DNA of 64,000 nucleotides from Lentisphaeria bacterium. Its GTDB lineage: Bacteria > Verrucomicrobiota > Lentisphaeria > Victivallales > Victivallaceae. The notes beneath the pieces were generated by a model. It made no database searches. It saw nothing but the letters and a program-made list of their open reading frames with translations, and was not told the DNA's origin. Below, piece by piece: positions 36,180-45,752 of this stretch; positions within the stretch are counted from its first letter, which is position 1; every line of letters starts with the position of its first letter. The translations under genes and the position numbers were made by a program. The stretch lies in the NCBI GenBank assembly GCA_017508385.1, contig JAFVZB010000041.1, positions 1 through 64,000 on the forward strand, read 5' to 3'.

Positions 36180-36751
36180 ACCTCGTAGAACTCGCCAAAA
36201 CCATAAGACGGGTGCGTCAGCAGCAGGGAATGACCGTTGAACAGCTCGCCCGCAAGTGCGGTTTCAGCAAGGGATTTATCTCTCAGGTTGAAAATTTCCG
36301 GCAGACTCCGTCAGTAAAGGCTCTTGCAAGGATATCCGATGCTCTCGGACTGCCGGTTTCAGAGCTTTTCAACGAAAACGGTCCGGCAAATCCGCCATAC
36401 CTTTTCGGTCGTCTCGATGACGGAGAAGAGCTTATGCGTGATGACGGCGAAAAGTACGGGATCCGTTATTTTTCCCTCGCCCACCGTCAGCTCGGCAGAC
36501 AGATGGATCCATTCATCATTGAGTACACTCCTGCCTCACCGCGTGACTTCATGAACCACGACTCCGAGGAGTTTTTCGTGTTGCTCGAGGGCAGGCTGAT
36601 CTACTATATCTGTGACGACAGCATAAAAAAGGAGCTGGTCACAGGAGACACGATTTATCTTCAGGCAAACGTGCCTCACCGGGTGGAACTTCCCGAGGGC
36701 TGCGAAAAAGCCAAAGGATTGATCATCTACGCCGAGCCCAAAGGAAATTGA
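36176..36751 (+). CDS. XRE-family regulator with C-terminal cupin domain
   Basis: The 191-residue protein starts with GTG at 36176. Residues about 5-60 are a helix-turn-helix of the XRE type (MTVEQLARKCGFSKGFISQVE). Residues about 110-185 are a cupin barrel (DSEEFFVLLEGRLIYYI, GDTIYLQANVPHRVELPE), which in this family senses a small molecule. The overlap with the glycerophosphodiesterase gene suggests co-regulation, but the ligand is unknown. Relatives such as PuuR regulate polyamine or other metabolite genes. Confidence 0.92.
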   Translation: MNLVELAKTIRRVRQQQGMTVEQLARKCGFSKGFISQVENFRQTPSVKALARISDALGLPVSELFNENGPANPPYLFGRLDDGEELMRDDGEKYGIRYFSLAHRQLGRQMDPFIIEYTPASPRDFMNHDSEEFFVLLEGRLIYYICDDSIKKELVTGDTIYLQANVPHRVELPEGCEKAKGLIIYAEPKGN

Positions 36752-36804
36752 TATTCCGGGGCAGCATACTGCGGATGACCCTCACATAGCATTTACCTGC
36801 AAAA

Positions 36805-36847
36805 AGAGCCGCTCCGGTAATTGACCGTTGCGGCTCTCTGTTTTTTT
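36805..36847. terminator. Bidirectional terminator between convergent genes
   Basis: AGAGCCGC (36805-36812) pairs with GCGGCTCT (36830-36837). The right side is followed by a T-tract (36841-36847) and the left side is preceded by AAAAA, so it can serve both the XRE-cupin gene and the GH38 gene. Confidence 0.8.
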
Positions 36848-36857
36848 CCTGTCAGTT

Positions 36858-39581
36858 TCAGAACGTGATTTTGAGTGTGGTGTAAGCCCACTTGGTTGAA
36901 GTTACTTTCAAAGAATTGCCTGAAAACTCCAAATCTGCAACCGGAGTTTCATCAAGACGGCAGATTTGTGCTGATTTTATCGGGCGGTCAAAACGTATTC
37001 CGGCTGATTCCTCTTTATCCGAGTAGTTCACCAAACGTATGATGATGGCGTTTTTACTGCCATCCCAAGCGGGCTTGCAGGCGGAGTACACCAGATTTCC
37101 GCTCAGTTCAAAGAACGGTTTTTGTGTTTCGGCAATGACCGCAGAACTCTTGATGATGTCTGTTGGAACATCGACACGCATATCAAGCATATCCTGAACA
37201 AGTTTTCCGTTGCAGGTATCTTTGCCGATACATTTGATGGCGTAGTTGAATTCCAAATGCTTCAACAGCTGACCGTCAACTTCTCCATTGGTCATCACGG
37301 TGCGGCGGAAACTGCGCCACAGGGTCACTGCGAGCGCATTGTCGTAACTTCCGGCGAGTCCTGAAACCTCATGGAGTCCGGCTCTGGAAATAAAGGCGAT
37401 ACCGCCTTGGTCGTCACGTTTTCCGGCAATGCCGTCGAAGTTGCGCTCGATGACTTCGGGCTCATCAAAGTTTATGGTCTTGTCACCCTGAGGTCTGCCC
37501 ATCGGGTTGTCGAGGAACGCTGCCACCTGACTGGTGAAGTATTTTCCGGCAATACCGGTCGGGATCCTCAATCTTACTCTGGCATCGCACAGAGTGTTGT
37601 CCACGGTGGTTTTCACCTTGACAAGGTCACTGCCGGAGGATATCGAAATCGCGCTTCTGAGTTCGAGAGTGGTGTATTCGTCGCTCTCATAAGTGCCGAC
37701 GTACTGTTCATTTATGCTGCCTTTCCAGACCAGCTCTCCGGGAACACGGTAACGTCTGACGACTTCAAATTCAGCATAGTCGCTCATATCGTAAAGCAGT
37801 CTTATTGTCACATCGCCGGTTCCGCAGACGACCGGATTGACTGCGGGCGGAACAAAGTACCAGCCATCGCCGCAGTCACGGTCGATAAGAAATTCGTTCT
37901 GACCATCGTATGAGCGTCCTGAACGCAAATCGGTGACACAGAAAGTGCCGTCATTGGCGATGTTGAGCCTGATTATTCCGTTTTCAGCCTGACGGATCCC
38001 GGTGATCAGACTTCCCCAGTTGCGGACAGCGTATTTGGAAGGTTTGATTTCAAAACTTGTCCATGCAGATGGAGCAAGCTGACACTTCAGCGCCACGACA
38101 TAGACATCGTAATCCCGCACATCCTGACGGCAGAAAGCCCTGACCTGCTTGCGCTTGACGCTCTTGATGACATAGGGCAGGGGAGTGCCGTTGACATCGA
38201 AGATGTTGAAAGAGTTGATGGTATCTTTGATAAACATTCCGCCGGGACGGGAAATGTACGGCTCTTTTGAGGGAAATGCGATGGTGACTTCACGCACTGA
38301 GTCAATGGCGGTCGGCAGCGGATTGTAGAGTCTCAGGGTGTAGTTGCCGTCATCGGCAATTTCGTCACCTGATTTATCAATTCCGTCAGAGCCCTTGAGT
38401 TCGGCGGAAATCGGCTTGCCTGAAATACGCTCACGCTCGATGAAGCGGAACTCCTCTTCCATGCGCGAGGCGAGCTGTTGAACCTCCTCAAATCTTCCGA
38501 GCACCTGACGGTGAACTGTGTCGATGGAGCAGCCGCAGATGGAGTCGTGGGGATGATTTTTCAAAAGAGTTTTCCAGAGACAGCGCAGGAACGGCAGACT
38601 TTTTGTATCTCCGTCGGCGGCTCTGCGGGCGAGTTCAGGTTCGATGAGCAGCTCGAGTGTGTTCTGACAGAGGTCGTTGGCACGCTTGACATCATACCGT
38701 GAGCTGAGGGTGAACGGGATCTGAACACCGTTGTTGTTGTTGCCGCTTGCCGGAATTATCTGCTCTCCGGCAAATACCGGCAGTTCTGCGGCATTCTGAA
38801 ACTCTGAAGCGAAAAAGTCGCTGTAATCGGTGTGCACGACTTCGGCATCAGGATAAAGCTCTTTTATCCACTTGAGCAGTTTTGGAGTATCTGCTGACGG
38901 CACGGCATGGTCGAGCGCATCACTCAACACGAAAGTATCTCCGAAGAAATAGCGGTTCTCTTCTATCCACTTTGAGAGCCGCTCTTTCATGGATTTTTCA
39001 TCAAGTTTTTCGTTCCACCAGCCTCTCACTTCGAGACTGAATTTGCCGTAACCCGCCATCGGATGCAAACGCAGTGTGGGTATCCTGGTTCCGTCAGGAG
39101 ACTCCCAGAATCCCTTGCCGCCCTTATCCTCGGGGAAACCTCTCCAAACCACCGCACCGTCGAGACCGAACCCCGCCATGATCTGCGGCATCTGGGCGAT
39201 GTGACCGAAGATATCGCAGATGTACCCTGACTTCCAGGCTTTACCTCCGAACTCATCAGCGACCTGATGACCGATGGAAAAGTTGCGCATCAGAGCCTCT
39301 CCTGAGCAGAGAAACTCATCGGGCATGACGTACCACGGACCGACATTGAGTTTGCCGGATGAAACGAGCTGCATCAACTCATCTTTCCATTCGGGATGGA
39401 TTTCAGTTACATCCTCGAGCACGATGGTCTGACCGTCGAAAGTGAAACGCTCGAAATCAGGAGTGTTTTTAAAAATTTTCAACAGTTCGGCGGTGGTATC
39501 GACGAGATACTTTCTGAACTCCTGAAACGGCTGATACCACTCTCTATCCCAGTGGGTCGAGTTGAAGTAATAAAATTTCAT
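36858..39581 (-). CDS. Alpha-mannosidase, glycoside hydrolase family 38
   Basis: The 907-residue enzyme begins MKFYYFNSTHWDREWYQPF, the GH38 start with the zinc-binding histidine and aspartate. SGYICDIFGHIAQMPQI carries the nucleophile Asp near residue 125, followed by MAGFGLDGAVVWRGF. KNHPHDSICGCSIDTVH near residue 335 holds further zinc ligands. The C-terminal half is the beta-sandwich region of the family. GH38 enzymes release alpha-mannose from mannosides or N-glycan type oligosaccharides. I chose ATG at 39581, with AGGAG upstream; the frame is open for a further 850 bases upstream, but that part crosses the pyrR gene on the other strand and has no family similarity. Confidence 0.93.
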   Translation of the reverse strand: MKFYYFNSTHWDREWYQPFQEFRKYLVDTTAELLKIFKNTPDFERFTFDGQTIVLEDVTEIHPEWKDELMQLVSSGKLNVGPWYVMPDEFLCSGEALMRNFSIGHQVADEFGGKAWKSGYICDIFGHIAQMPQIMAGFGLDGAVVWRGFPEDKGGKGFWESPDGTRIPTLRLHPMAGYGKFSLEVRGWWNEKLDEKSMKERLSKWIEENRYFFGDTFVLSDALDHAVPSADTPKLLKWIKELYPDAEVVHTDYSDFFASEFQNAAELPVFAGEQIIPASGNNNNGVQIPFTLSSRYDVKRANDLCQNTLELLIEPELARRAADGDTKSLPFLRCLWKTLLKNHPHDSICGCSIDTVHRQVLGRFEEVQQLASRMEEEFRFIERERISGKPISAELKGSDGIDKSGDEIADDGNYTLRLYNPLPTAIDSVREVTIAFPSKEPYISRPGGMFIKDTINSFNIFDVNGTPLPYVIKSVKRKQVRAFCRQDVRDYDVYVVALKCQLAPSAWTSFEIKPSKYAVRNWGSLITGIRQAENGIIRLNIANDGTFCVTDLRSGRSYDGQNEFLIDRDCGDGWYFVPPAVNPVVCGTGDVTIRLLYDMSDYAEFEVVRRYRVPGELVWKGSINEQYVGTYESDEYTTLELRSAISISSGSDLVKVKTTVDNTLCDARVRLRIPTGIAGKYFTSQVAAFLDNPMGRPQGDKTINFDEPEVIERNFDGIAGKRDDQGGIAFISRAGLHEVSGLAGSYDNALAVTLWRSFRRTVMTNGEVDGQLLKHLEFNYAIKCIGKDTCNGKLVQDMLDMRVDVPTDIIKSSAVIAETQKPFFELSGNLVYSACKPAWDGSKNAIIIRLVNYSDKEESAGIRFDRPIKSAQICRLDETPVADLEFSGNSLKVTSTKWAYTTLKITF

Positions 39582-39714
39582 GGCAAATCTCCTTTGAATA
39601 CAGCTTTGTTCCTGATATGGGCAGATGATGCGAAAGAAAGCGTGAAAACTTTTTTTACCTTCACCTGCCATGTCGGGAACAGAGCCTTGAATATATAGAA
39701 AATGTATTTGGTGT

Positions 39715-39742
39715 AATATATCATTGAGCAGATATTTTTCAA
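39715..39742 (-). promoter_or_regulatory. Promoter of the GH38 gene
   Basis: On the minus strand TTGAAA (39742-39737) and TATATT (39720-39715) are 16 bases apart. The leader to the GH38 start would be about 128 bases. Nothing coding is seen in 39582-39866 (285 bases). Confidence 0.55.
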
Positions 39743-39798
39743 GTGAGTCATGCTGATTTTGCAGAGAAACGGAAGCTCCAAAATAAATAAAAAAAGAC

Positions 39799-39827
39799 TT
39801 GAAAGTGTATAAGTGGAATGATATATT
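39799..39827 (+). promoter_or_regulatory. Promoter of the pyr operon
   Basis: TTGAAA (39799-39804) and TATATT (39822-39827) are 17 bases apart. The start near 39834 leaves a leader of only about 33 bases before pyrR, too short for a PyrR-type attenuator. Confidence 0.6.
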
Positions 39828-39866
39828 ATTTCTCCGGAAATACACCACTTTTTGGAGCACACCGAA

Positions 39867-40400
39867 ATGAGCAGTAAAAAACAGCTGATACCGGCTGAAA
39901 AGATGTGGCCGGAAATCAAACGGATGGCAATGGCTATCCACAACCGTTACATAAATCTTGAAGAGGATTATGCTTTCGTCGGGATCCAGCAGCTCGGAGT
40001 TCCGCTGGCGGAGAAACTTCAGGAAATAATCATCAACGAGACCGGATATACTCCTGCACTTGCCAAACTTGATATATCCATGTACCGTGATGATATATCC
40101 AACCGCAAACGCCTGCCGCTCATCAGAGAGACCGATATTCCTTTCGATGTCAACGATAAAATACTGGTGCTGGTGGATGACGTGCTCTCTTCGGGCAGAA
40201 CCATCAGAGCTGCGCTCGATGCCATCACCGATTACGGACGCCCCAAAGTGATACGTCTGGCGGTGCTGGTCGATCGTGGAAATCCCGAATTTCCCATCCA
40301 TGCGGACTTTACCGGATTTGATATAGATATTCCTGCTGAGAACAAGATCGTGGTCGAGTTCGAGGATGAGCCGGGAATATACTGCAAAGAGTGGAATTGA
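39867..40400 (+). CDS. pyrR: PyrR-like phosphoribosyltransferase
   Basis: The 177-residue protein is a type I phosphoribosyltransferase with the PRPP loop LVLVDDVLSSGRTIRAAL and the order of motifs found in PyrR (VGIQQLGVPLAEKL, LDISMYRDD, VIRLAVLVDRG). PyrR controls pyrimidine genes by binding UMP and a leader RNA, and may have uracil phosphoribosyltransferase activity. Its place at the head of pyrB-pyrC is typical. The ATG at 39867 has GGAG 9 bases before it. Confidence 0.9.
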   Translation: MSSKKQLIPAEKMWPEIKRMAMAIHNRYINLEEDYAFVGIQQLGVPLAEKLQEIIINETGYTPALAKLDISMYRDDISNRKRLPLIRETDIPFDVNDKILVLVDDVLSSGRTIRAALDAITDYGRPKVIRLAVLVDRGNPEFPIHADFTGFDIDIPAENKIVVEFEDEPGIYCKEWN

Positions 40401-40432
40401 AATTATCATTAACATAACGGAGCATACCAAAT

Positions 40433-41359
40433 ATGCAATGGAACAGAAAAGATCTGCTCACCCTTTACGATTTGAGCGGTGAGGAAATCGAGTACCTGCT
40501 CGACACCGCCGCCGAATTCAAAAAGGTCTCCGAGCGGAGCGTCAAGAAGGTCCCCGCCCTGCGCGGCAAGACGGTCGTCAATTTCTTTGTTGAACCGAGC
40601 ACCAGAACCAGAGTTTCCTTCGAGCTTGCCGAACAGCGGCTCAGTGCCGACATCGTCAATATGCAGGCACAGGCGAGCAGTCTGCTCAAAGGTGAAACTC
40701 TGCTCGATACCGTGCGCAACATCGAGGCACTTCAGGTCGATCTGGTAGTTATGCGCCATGCCGCTCCCGGAGCTCAGAGCTTCATCGCCAAACACCTCAA
40801 GTGCGGAGTCATCAATGCAGGAGACGGAGCTCATGCCCATCCGACTCAGGCATTGCTCGACCTCTTTACCATAAGAGAGAAAAAGGGCGGCTTCAAAGGT
40901 CTGAAAGTCGCCATCATCGGAGATATCCTCCACAGCCGTGTTGCCCGCAGCAACATCTGGGGACTTTTGAAGCTCGGAGCCGAAGTCACCGTCGCCGGAC
41001 CTGCCACACTGGTTCCCCGTGAGTTCGAGAGCATCGGAGTTCGAGTCTGCCACGATCTGCGTGAGGCGACTTCCGATGCCGACGTGGTGAATCTGCTGCG
41101 TATCCAGCACGAGCGTCAGAACGCAAGTTTCTTCCCCAGCACCGGAGAGTATTCCCGCTTTTTCGGAATCAAAGCCGACTCATTCAAATATCTCAAAAAA
41201 GATGTCCTTATCATGCACCCCGGCCCGATAAACCGTGATGTCGAGCTGGCGGGAGATGTGGCTGACGGTCCCAATTCAGTGATTCTCGAACAAGTCACCA
41301 ACGGACTTGCCGTGCGTATGGCAGTCCTTTATTCAGTTTCAGGATGTGTGCAGAAATGA
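40433..41359 (+). CDS. pyrB: Aspartate carbamoyltransferase catalytic subunit
   Basis: It joins carbamoyl phosphate and aspartate in pyrimidine synthesis. Motifs: the carbamoyl-phosphate site FFVEPSTRTRVSFELAEQRL near residue 50, DGAHAHPTQALLDLFT, and the aspartate site with HPGPINRDVEL. At 308 residues it is a normal catalytic chain. No pyrI follows, as expected for the form that works with PyrC. Confidence 0.97.
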   Translation: MQWNRKDLLTLYDLSGEEIEYLLDTAAEFKKVSERSVKKVPALRGKTVVNFFVEPSTRTRVSFELAEQRLSADIVNMQAQASSLLKGETLLDTVRNIEALQVDLVVMRHAAPGAQSFIAKHLKCGVINAGDGAHAHPTQALLDLFTIREKKGGFKGLKVAIIGDILHSRVARSNIWGLLKLGAEVTVAGPATLVPREFESIGVRVCHDLREATSDADVVNLLRIQHERQNASFFPSTGEYSRFFGIKADSFKYLKKDVLIMHPGPINRDVELAGDVADGPNSVILEQVTNGLAVRMAVLYSVSGCVQK

Positions 41360-42624
41360 GCGATATACTTTTTAAGAATGCGCGTATCATCGATCCCGTG
41401 CGCAACATTGATACCAAAGGGGATCTCGGAGTTTCCGACGGCCGCATAGCAGATTGCGGAAAACTCAAAAATCCCGAGGTCATTGACCTTGCGGGAAAGG
41501 TTCTCACCCACGGCTTTCTTGATGTCCATGTGCATCTGCGCCAGCCGGGCAACACCAACGCCGAGACCATAGCCACCGGAACCATGGCAGCCGCCGCAGG
41601 CGGATTTACCACCATAGTCGCCATGCCCAACACCAAGCCGGCTGCCGACACTGTCGGAGCTATCGAGCTTCTGCGCCAGACCGCACTCCAGCAGGCAGTG
41701 GTCAATGTTCTGCCCTGCGGATGTATGACCGTCAACAGCGAAGGCAAAGAGATGGCTCCCATCGGCTCACTCAAGAGTGCCGGAATCGCCGCCCTCAGCG
41801 ACGATGGCAAATGCGTGCAGGATCACGCTCTCATGCGCCACATCGTCGAGTACGCCAAGAGTTTTGACCTGCCCATCCTCGACCACTGCGAAGAGACCAC
41901 TCTTGCCGCCGGCGGAGTGATGAACGAAGGCAAATGGTCAGTGCTTCTCGGTTTCAACGGAATATCCGGAGCCTCGGAAGAGCTCATAGTCGCCCGCAAT
42001 ATCATACTTTCACGCATGGTGGATTGGAAGATCCACATGCAGCATATCTCAGTCAAAGAGAGTGTTGAACTCATCCGTCAGGCACGCAAGCGCGGTATCA
42101 AAGTCACAGGAGAAGCGACTCCGCACCATATCACGCTCACCGATGAGAAAATCAAGACCTTCGATACCAATTACAAGATGAATCCTCCGCTGCGCAGTGA
42201 GGAAGATCGTGTTGCGCTCATCGAAGGAATAGCCGATGACTCGATCACCGTCATCGCCACCGACCACGCTCCCCATACCACCACGGCGAAAATGGTCGAG
42301 TTCGACTACGCTCCCTTCGGCATCATCGGACTTGAAACCGCATTCCCGCTCTGCTACACCGAGCTGGTGAAAAAGGGAGTCATCGGTCTGCCGAAACTTC
42401 TGGAAAAACTTATTGCCGGACCTGCCGATGTCATGGGTATCAAAAACTTTGATCTCTCAGAGGGCAACGCCGCCGATATCGTGATAATCGACCCCGATGC
42501 ACAGTATGTCATCGACAAGGAGTCGTTCAAATCCAAAGCCAGAAACACTCCGTTTGACGGAATGTCTGTGTTCGGACGCATTGAGCGCACCCTTGTCAAC
42601 GGCAAAACGGTTTATCAGCTGTGA
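41356..42624 (+). CDS. pyrC: Dihydroorotase
   Basis: Type I dihydroorotase of 422 residues. Zinc site HVHLRQPGNTNAET near residue 58, MPNTKPAAD, DHCEET and ATDHAPHTT with the catalytic aspartate. I chose ATG at 41356, which overlaps the pyrB stop as ATGA; another in-frame ATG lies 12 bases upstream. Such type I enzymes often form a complex with PyrB. Confidence 0.96.
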   Translation: MSDILFKNARIIDPVRNIDTKGDLGVSDGRIADCGKLKNPEVIDLAGKVLTHGFLDVHVHLRQPGNTNAETIATGTMAAAAGGFTTIVAMPNTKPAADTVGAIELLRQTALQQAVVNVLPCGCMTVNSEGKEMAPIGSLKSAGIAALSDDGKCVQDHALMRHIVEYAKSFDLPILDHCEETTLAAGGVMNEGKWSVLLGFNGISGASEELIVARNIILSRMVDWKIHMQHISVKESVELIRQARKRGIKVTGEATPHHITLTDEKIKTFDTNYKMNPPLRSEEDRVALIEGIADDSITVIATDHAPHTTTAKMVEFDYAPFGIIGLETAFPLCYTELVKKGVIGLPKLLEKLIAGPADVMGIKNFDLSEGNAADIVIIDPDAQYVIDKESFKSKARNTPFDGMSVFGRIERTLVNGKTVYQL

Positions 42625-43787
42625 AAATGAATATAGATGAGATGATCTCAGATATGTTGCCTGAGTTGATTGAGCTCAGGCACGATCTGCACCGGATACC
42701 TGAAATCGCAGGCATGGAATACAAGACCTGCAAGCGTATAAGAGAGTATCTCAGTGATATTCCTGAATTGGAAACAGCTCCGCCGTTTTTACAGACCGAT
42801 ACTGTATCCATGCTCCACGGAAGGAGTGAGGGGAAAAACGTCACCCTGAGAGCTGATATCGATGCCCTTGAACTGCCCGATTCCGGAGGAAAACCCTATG
42901 CCTCAACGCATCCTGGGTTTTCTCATGCCTGCGGTCACGATGCCCACATGACCATGCTCTGCGGAGCGGCAAAGCTGTTGGCAAAGCTCAGAAATGAGTT
43001 TTCGGGCTCAGTGCGTTTCGTGTTCCAGCCGGGAGAGGAAAATGTGGCAATGGCAAAAGAGCTCATCTCAGCCGGAGCTATTGATGCGCCATCGCCCGAT
43101 TTGGTTGCCGCCTTGCATATCGTACCCAAATATCCGGTGGGAAAAATGGTCATCCGCAAAGGAACAGTCTCGGCGGCAAGTGCCCATTTTGAAGTCACAT
43201 TCACCGGCAGGGGAGGGCACGGCAGCCGCCCCGACCTTGCCCGCAACCCGGTGCTCGCACTGGCGGCGGCGGTCGTCAATCTTCAGGGAGCGGTACAAAA
43301 CCGTATAACTCCGTTTGAGTCGGGAGTAATCAGTGTGGCGACCGTTTCAGGAGGAACTCTGGCAAACATCATTCCTGATACCGCAAAGTTTACCGGCACG
43401 ATCAGAGCATTGACCGACGCGACCGCAGAAAAGCTCGTGGAGGCGTTGAAAGATATCTGTCAATCGACAGCAAAACTCTATCAGGTTGAGTGTGAAGCGG
43501 TAGTCTCAGGCAATTATCCTGCGACCATCAATGATGATGCGGCAGTGGAGCTCGCTCAAAAGGTACTCGAAGAGAACGGTATTCCCTACGAATGGGAACC
43601 ATCATCGGCGATGAGTTCAGAGGATTTTGCGTTCTTCCTGCACCGTGCCCCCGGAGTTTACCTGCGGATAGGTTCAGGCGAAGAGTCACCCGATTTGCAC
43701 AATTCTGCGCTTGATGCTCCTGACGGAATGCTGGCAAACGGCATAAAGTTTCTGGTCAACTACGCTCTGGCAGGATTACAGGCGTGA
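42621..43787 (+). CDS. M20 family amidohydrolase
   Basis: The 388-residue protein resembles N-acyl-amino-acid amidohydrolases (hippurate hydrolase, N-acetyldiaminopimelate deacetylase). Metal ligands are in HACGHDAHMTM near residue 98, PGEENVAMA, and LHIVPKYPVG; the dimerisation domain begins near 180 (FTGRGGHGSRPD). The substrate cannot be fixed from sequence. GTG at 42621 overlaps the pyrC stop, and an ATG two codons later is also possible. Confidence 0.9.
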   Translation: MKMNIDEMISDMLPELIELRHDLHRIPEIAGMEYKTCKRIREYLSDIPELETAPPFLQTDTVSMLHGRSEGKNVTLRADIDALELPDSGGKPYASTHPGFSHACGHDAHMTMLCGAAKLLAKLRNEFSGSVRFVFQPGEENVAMAKELISAGAIDAPSPDLVAALHIVPKYPVGKMVIRKGTVSAASAHFEVTFTGRGGHGSRPDLARNPVLALAAAVVNLQGAVQNRITPFESGVISVATVSGGTLANIIPDTAKFTGTIRALTDATAEKLVEALKDICQSTAKLYQVECEAVVSGNYPATINDDAAVELAQKVLEENGIPYEWEPSSAMSSEDFAFFLHRAPGVYLRIGSGEESPDLHNSALDAPDGMLANGIKFLVNYALAGLQA

Positions 43788-44866
43788 ACTGCTATATCCA
43801 TGTTCCGTTCTGCCGCAGTAAGTGCGGTTACTGTGCCTTTTACTCCGAAGCAAATGCGGAAAACGGAGTTGTTGAACGGTATCTGGATAAGTTGGAAAAG
43901 GATGTGAAAGAGTCTCAAATCCTCTATCCGCAAACCATTTACATCGGCGGAGGAACTCCGACACTGTTGAGTGTTGCGCAGTTGAAACGGCTCTTTGGTA
44001 TAATATCCGGGTGTTGGCGACCCAATGCTGATTGTGAAATATCCATCGAGTGCAATCCGGAAACGCTCACACCCGAAAAAGCTGAACTGCTGAGGAGTTT
44101 CGTCACCAGAATAAGCCTCGGAATACAGAGCTTTGACCCGGCTTTGAGGAAAACCCTCGGCAGAAATTGCAGTCAGTCGGCGATAATCGAGGCGGTAAAA
44201 CTGATTCAGACGCAAAAGTTCGACCACTTCAACTGCGACCTGATATACGGAATTCCTGGTCAAACACTTGAGATGTGGCGTTCAGACATCGGGCAGGCAG
44301 TGAAGTGCGGCATCGACCATATTTCCTGTTACAGCCTCACCCCCGAGGAGCAGAGTGTTCTCGGCGGAACGTTTCTGATAGATGACGACAGTGCGGTTTC
44401 GATGTACGAAGCGGCGCAGCAAGAGCTTGAAAAGCACTCAATAAACCGCTATGAGATATCAAATTACGCAGCAGCGGGAGCGGAGTGCCGCCACAACGTG
44501 AACGTCTGGCGAGGCGGAAAACTCGCCGCTTTCGGACCCTCAGGAGCAGGTTTTGACGGAGTGACCCGCTCAATCAACTCCGATAACATCCGCAACTGGC
44601 TTGACGGAGAACTCTCGGAAAAAGACACCCTCATCCCCGAAGCCCGCTGCCGTGAAATATTTGCTGTGAATTTGCGCACTGTATCCGGCTGGAACCGCAG
44701 TTTATGGCAGCAGAACGCCGTAAGTTGGGATGAAATGCGGGAAATATTCCGTACTGCGATGGAAAGTATCCCCGAGAGGTTCTATATTATAAACGAAGAC
44801 AGCGTCAGATTGACTCCTGACGGCTTGCTTTACTGGAACGATATTGCTGAAAGAGTGATTTTATGA
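43784..44866 (+). CDS. hemW: HemW-like radical SAM protein
   Basis: The 360-residue protein starts with GTG overlapping the previous stop. The radical-SAM cluster motif CRSKCGYC is at residue about 9, followed by YIGGGTPTLLS and SIECNPETLT. The C-terminal HemN-type domain is present. HemW-type proteins are thought to carry haem for insertion in partner enzymes; they were often misnamed coproporphyrinogen oxidase. The short N-terminus without the extra HemN segment supports HemW. Confidence 0.9.
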   Translation: MNCYIHVPFCRSKCGYCAFYSEANAENGVVERYLDKLEKDVKESQILYPQTIYIGGGTPTLLSVAQLKRLFGIISGCWRPNADCEISIECNPETLTPEKAELLRSFVTRISLGIQSFDPALRKTLGRNCSQSAIIEAVKLIQTQKFDHFNCDLIYGIPGQTLEMWRSDIGQAVKCGIDHISCYSLTPEEQSVLGGTFLIDDDSAVSMYEAAQQELEKHSINRYEISNYAAAGAECRHNVNVWRGGKLAAFGPSGAGFDGVTRSINSDNIRNWLDGELSEKDTLIPEARCREIFAVNLRTVSGWNRSLWQQNAVSWDEMREIFRTAMESIPERFYIINEDSVRLTPDGLLYWNDIAERVIL

Positions 44867-45681
44867 GCATTGAAGAGACAAGTTATACTCCGCTGCACCG
44901 TTACGTGCTTGAAATAGCCTACGACGGCACCAATTACAGCGGCTGGCAGATACAGCCGCACCGCCTTGCCGTGCAGGAGGTTCTGCAAAAGATACTGACC
45001 TATATGTATATGGATCAGCCGATCCACCTGATTGGATGCAGCCGCACGGATGCCGGAGTTCACGCATTGGGATTTGTAGCGAGTTTTCTTGCACCTGAAA
45101 GACCTGATATTGCTCCTGACAAACTCTTGCGGGCGGTGAACCGCCAGCTGCCCGGAGACATCAAAGTGATGTCGATAAAGGAAGTTCCCTTTGAGTTTCA
45201 TTCAAGATACGATGCACTCGGCAAAGCCTACACCTACGTGCTGAATCTGCGTGACAGCAGTCCGTTCAGCGAGCGTTACAGCTGGCGTCCCCTGAGGAGA
45301 CTTGACCCTGAGTTGCTCAATGCGGCGGCACAGAGATTGGTGGGAACCCATGATTTTTCGAGCTTCGTAGTCGAGCGCAGTAAAATCGACGATGCGGTGC
45401 GCACCATCTACCGCATTGAACAGCAGATATTCGGAGACTATTGTACACTCACCTTTGTCGGCAACGGCTTTCTCTACAAAATGATCCGCTGTCTGATGGG
45501 CACGATAGAAGCCGCAGGAGCAGGCAAACTCTCACCGGATGCAGTGACCAGGATACTGGAATCAAAAAACCGCACCAACGCCCCCGAAACCGCCCCGCCG
45601 CAGGGATTATTTCTGATGAAAGTATTTTACGACGAAGAGTCGCTAAAAAACTTCAAACTCGAAAAACTCCCGTTCCATTGA
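44863..45681 (+). CDS. truA: tRNA pseudouridine synthase TruA
   Basis: TruA makes pseudouridine at positions 38-40 of tRNA. The catalytic aspartate is in GCSRTDAGVHALG near residue 61. Other motifs: IAYDGTNYSGWQIQP at the start and FVGNGFLYKMIRCLMG near 205. The start overlaps the hemW end by 4 bases. It is the last gene of the plus-strand operon before the accessory island. Confidence 0.96.
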   Translation: MSIEETSYTPLHRYVLEIAYDGTNYSGWQIQPHRLAVQEVLQKILTYMYMDQPIHLIGCSRTDAGVHALGFVASFLAPERPDIAPDKLLRAVNRQLPGDIKVMSIKEVPFEFHSRYDALGKAYTYVLNLRDSSPFSERYSWRPLRRLDPELLNAAAQRLVGTHDFSSFVVERSKIDDAVRTIYRIEQQIFGDYCTLTFVGNGFLYKMIRCLMGTIEAAGAGKLSPDAVTRILESKNRTNAPETAPPQGLFLMKVFYDEESLKNFKLEKLPFH

Positions 45682-45752
45682 TATATTTTAGTTGTAAGTG
45701 ATAAACAACTGAATGAAAATATCCAATGACGGCTGGATTTATTTGCTTGACA

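Noticed and set aside
39582-40430. The open frame continuing upstream of the GH38 start by about 280 codons.
   Set aside because: It crosses the divergent promoters and runs antisense to pyrR, which is a clear gene; GH38 family sequence begins exactly at the ATG at 39581 with a ribosome site.
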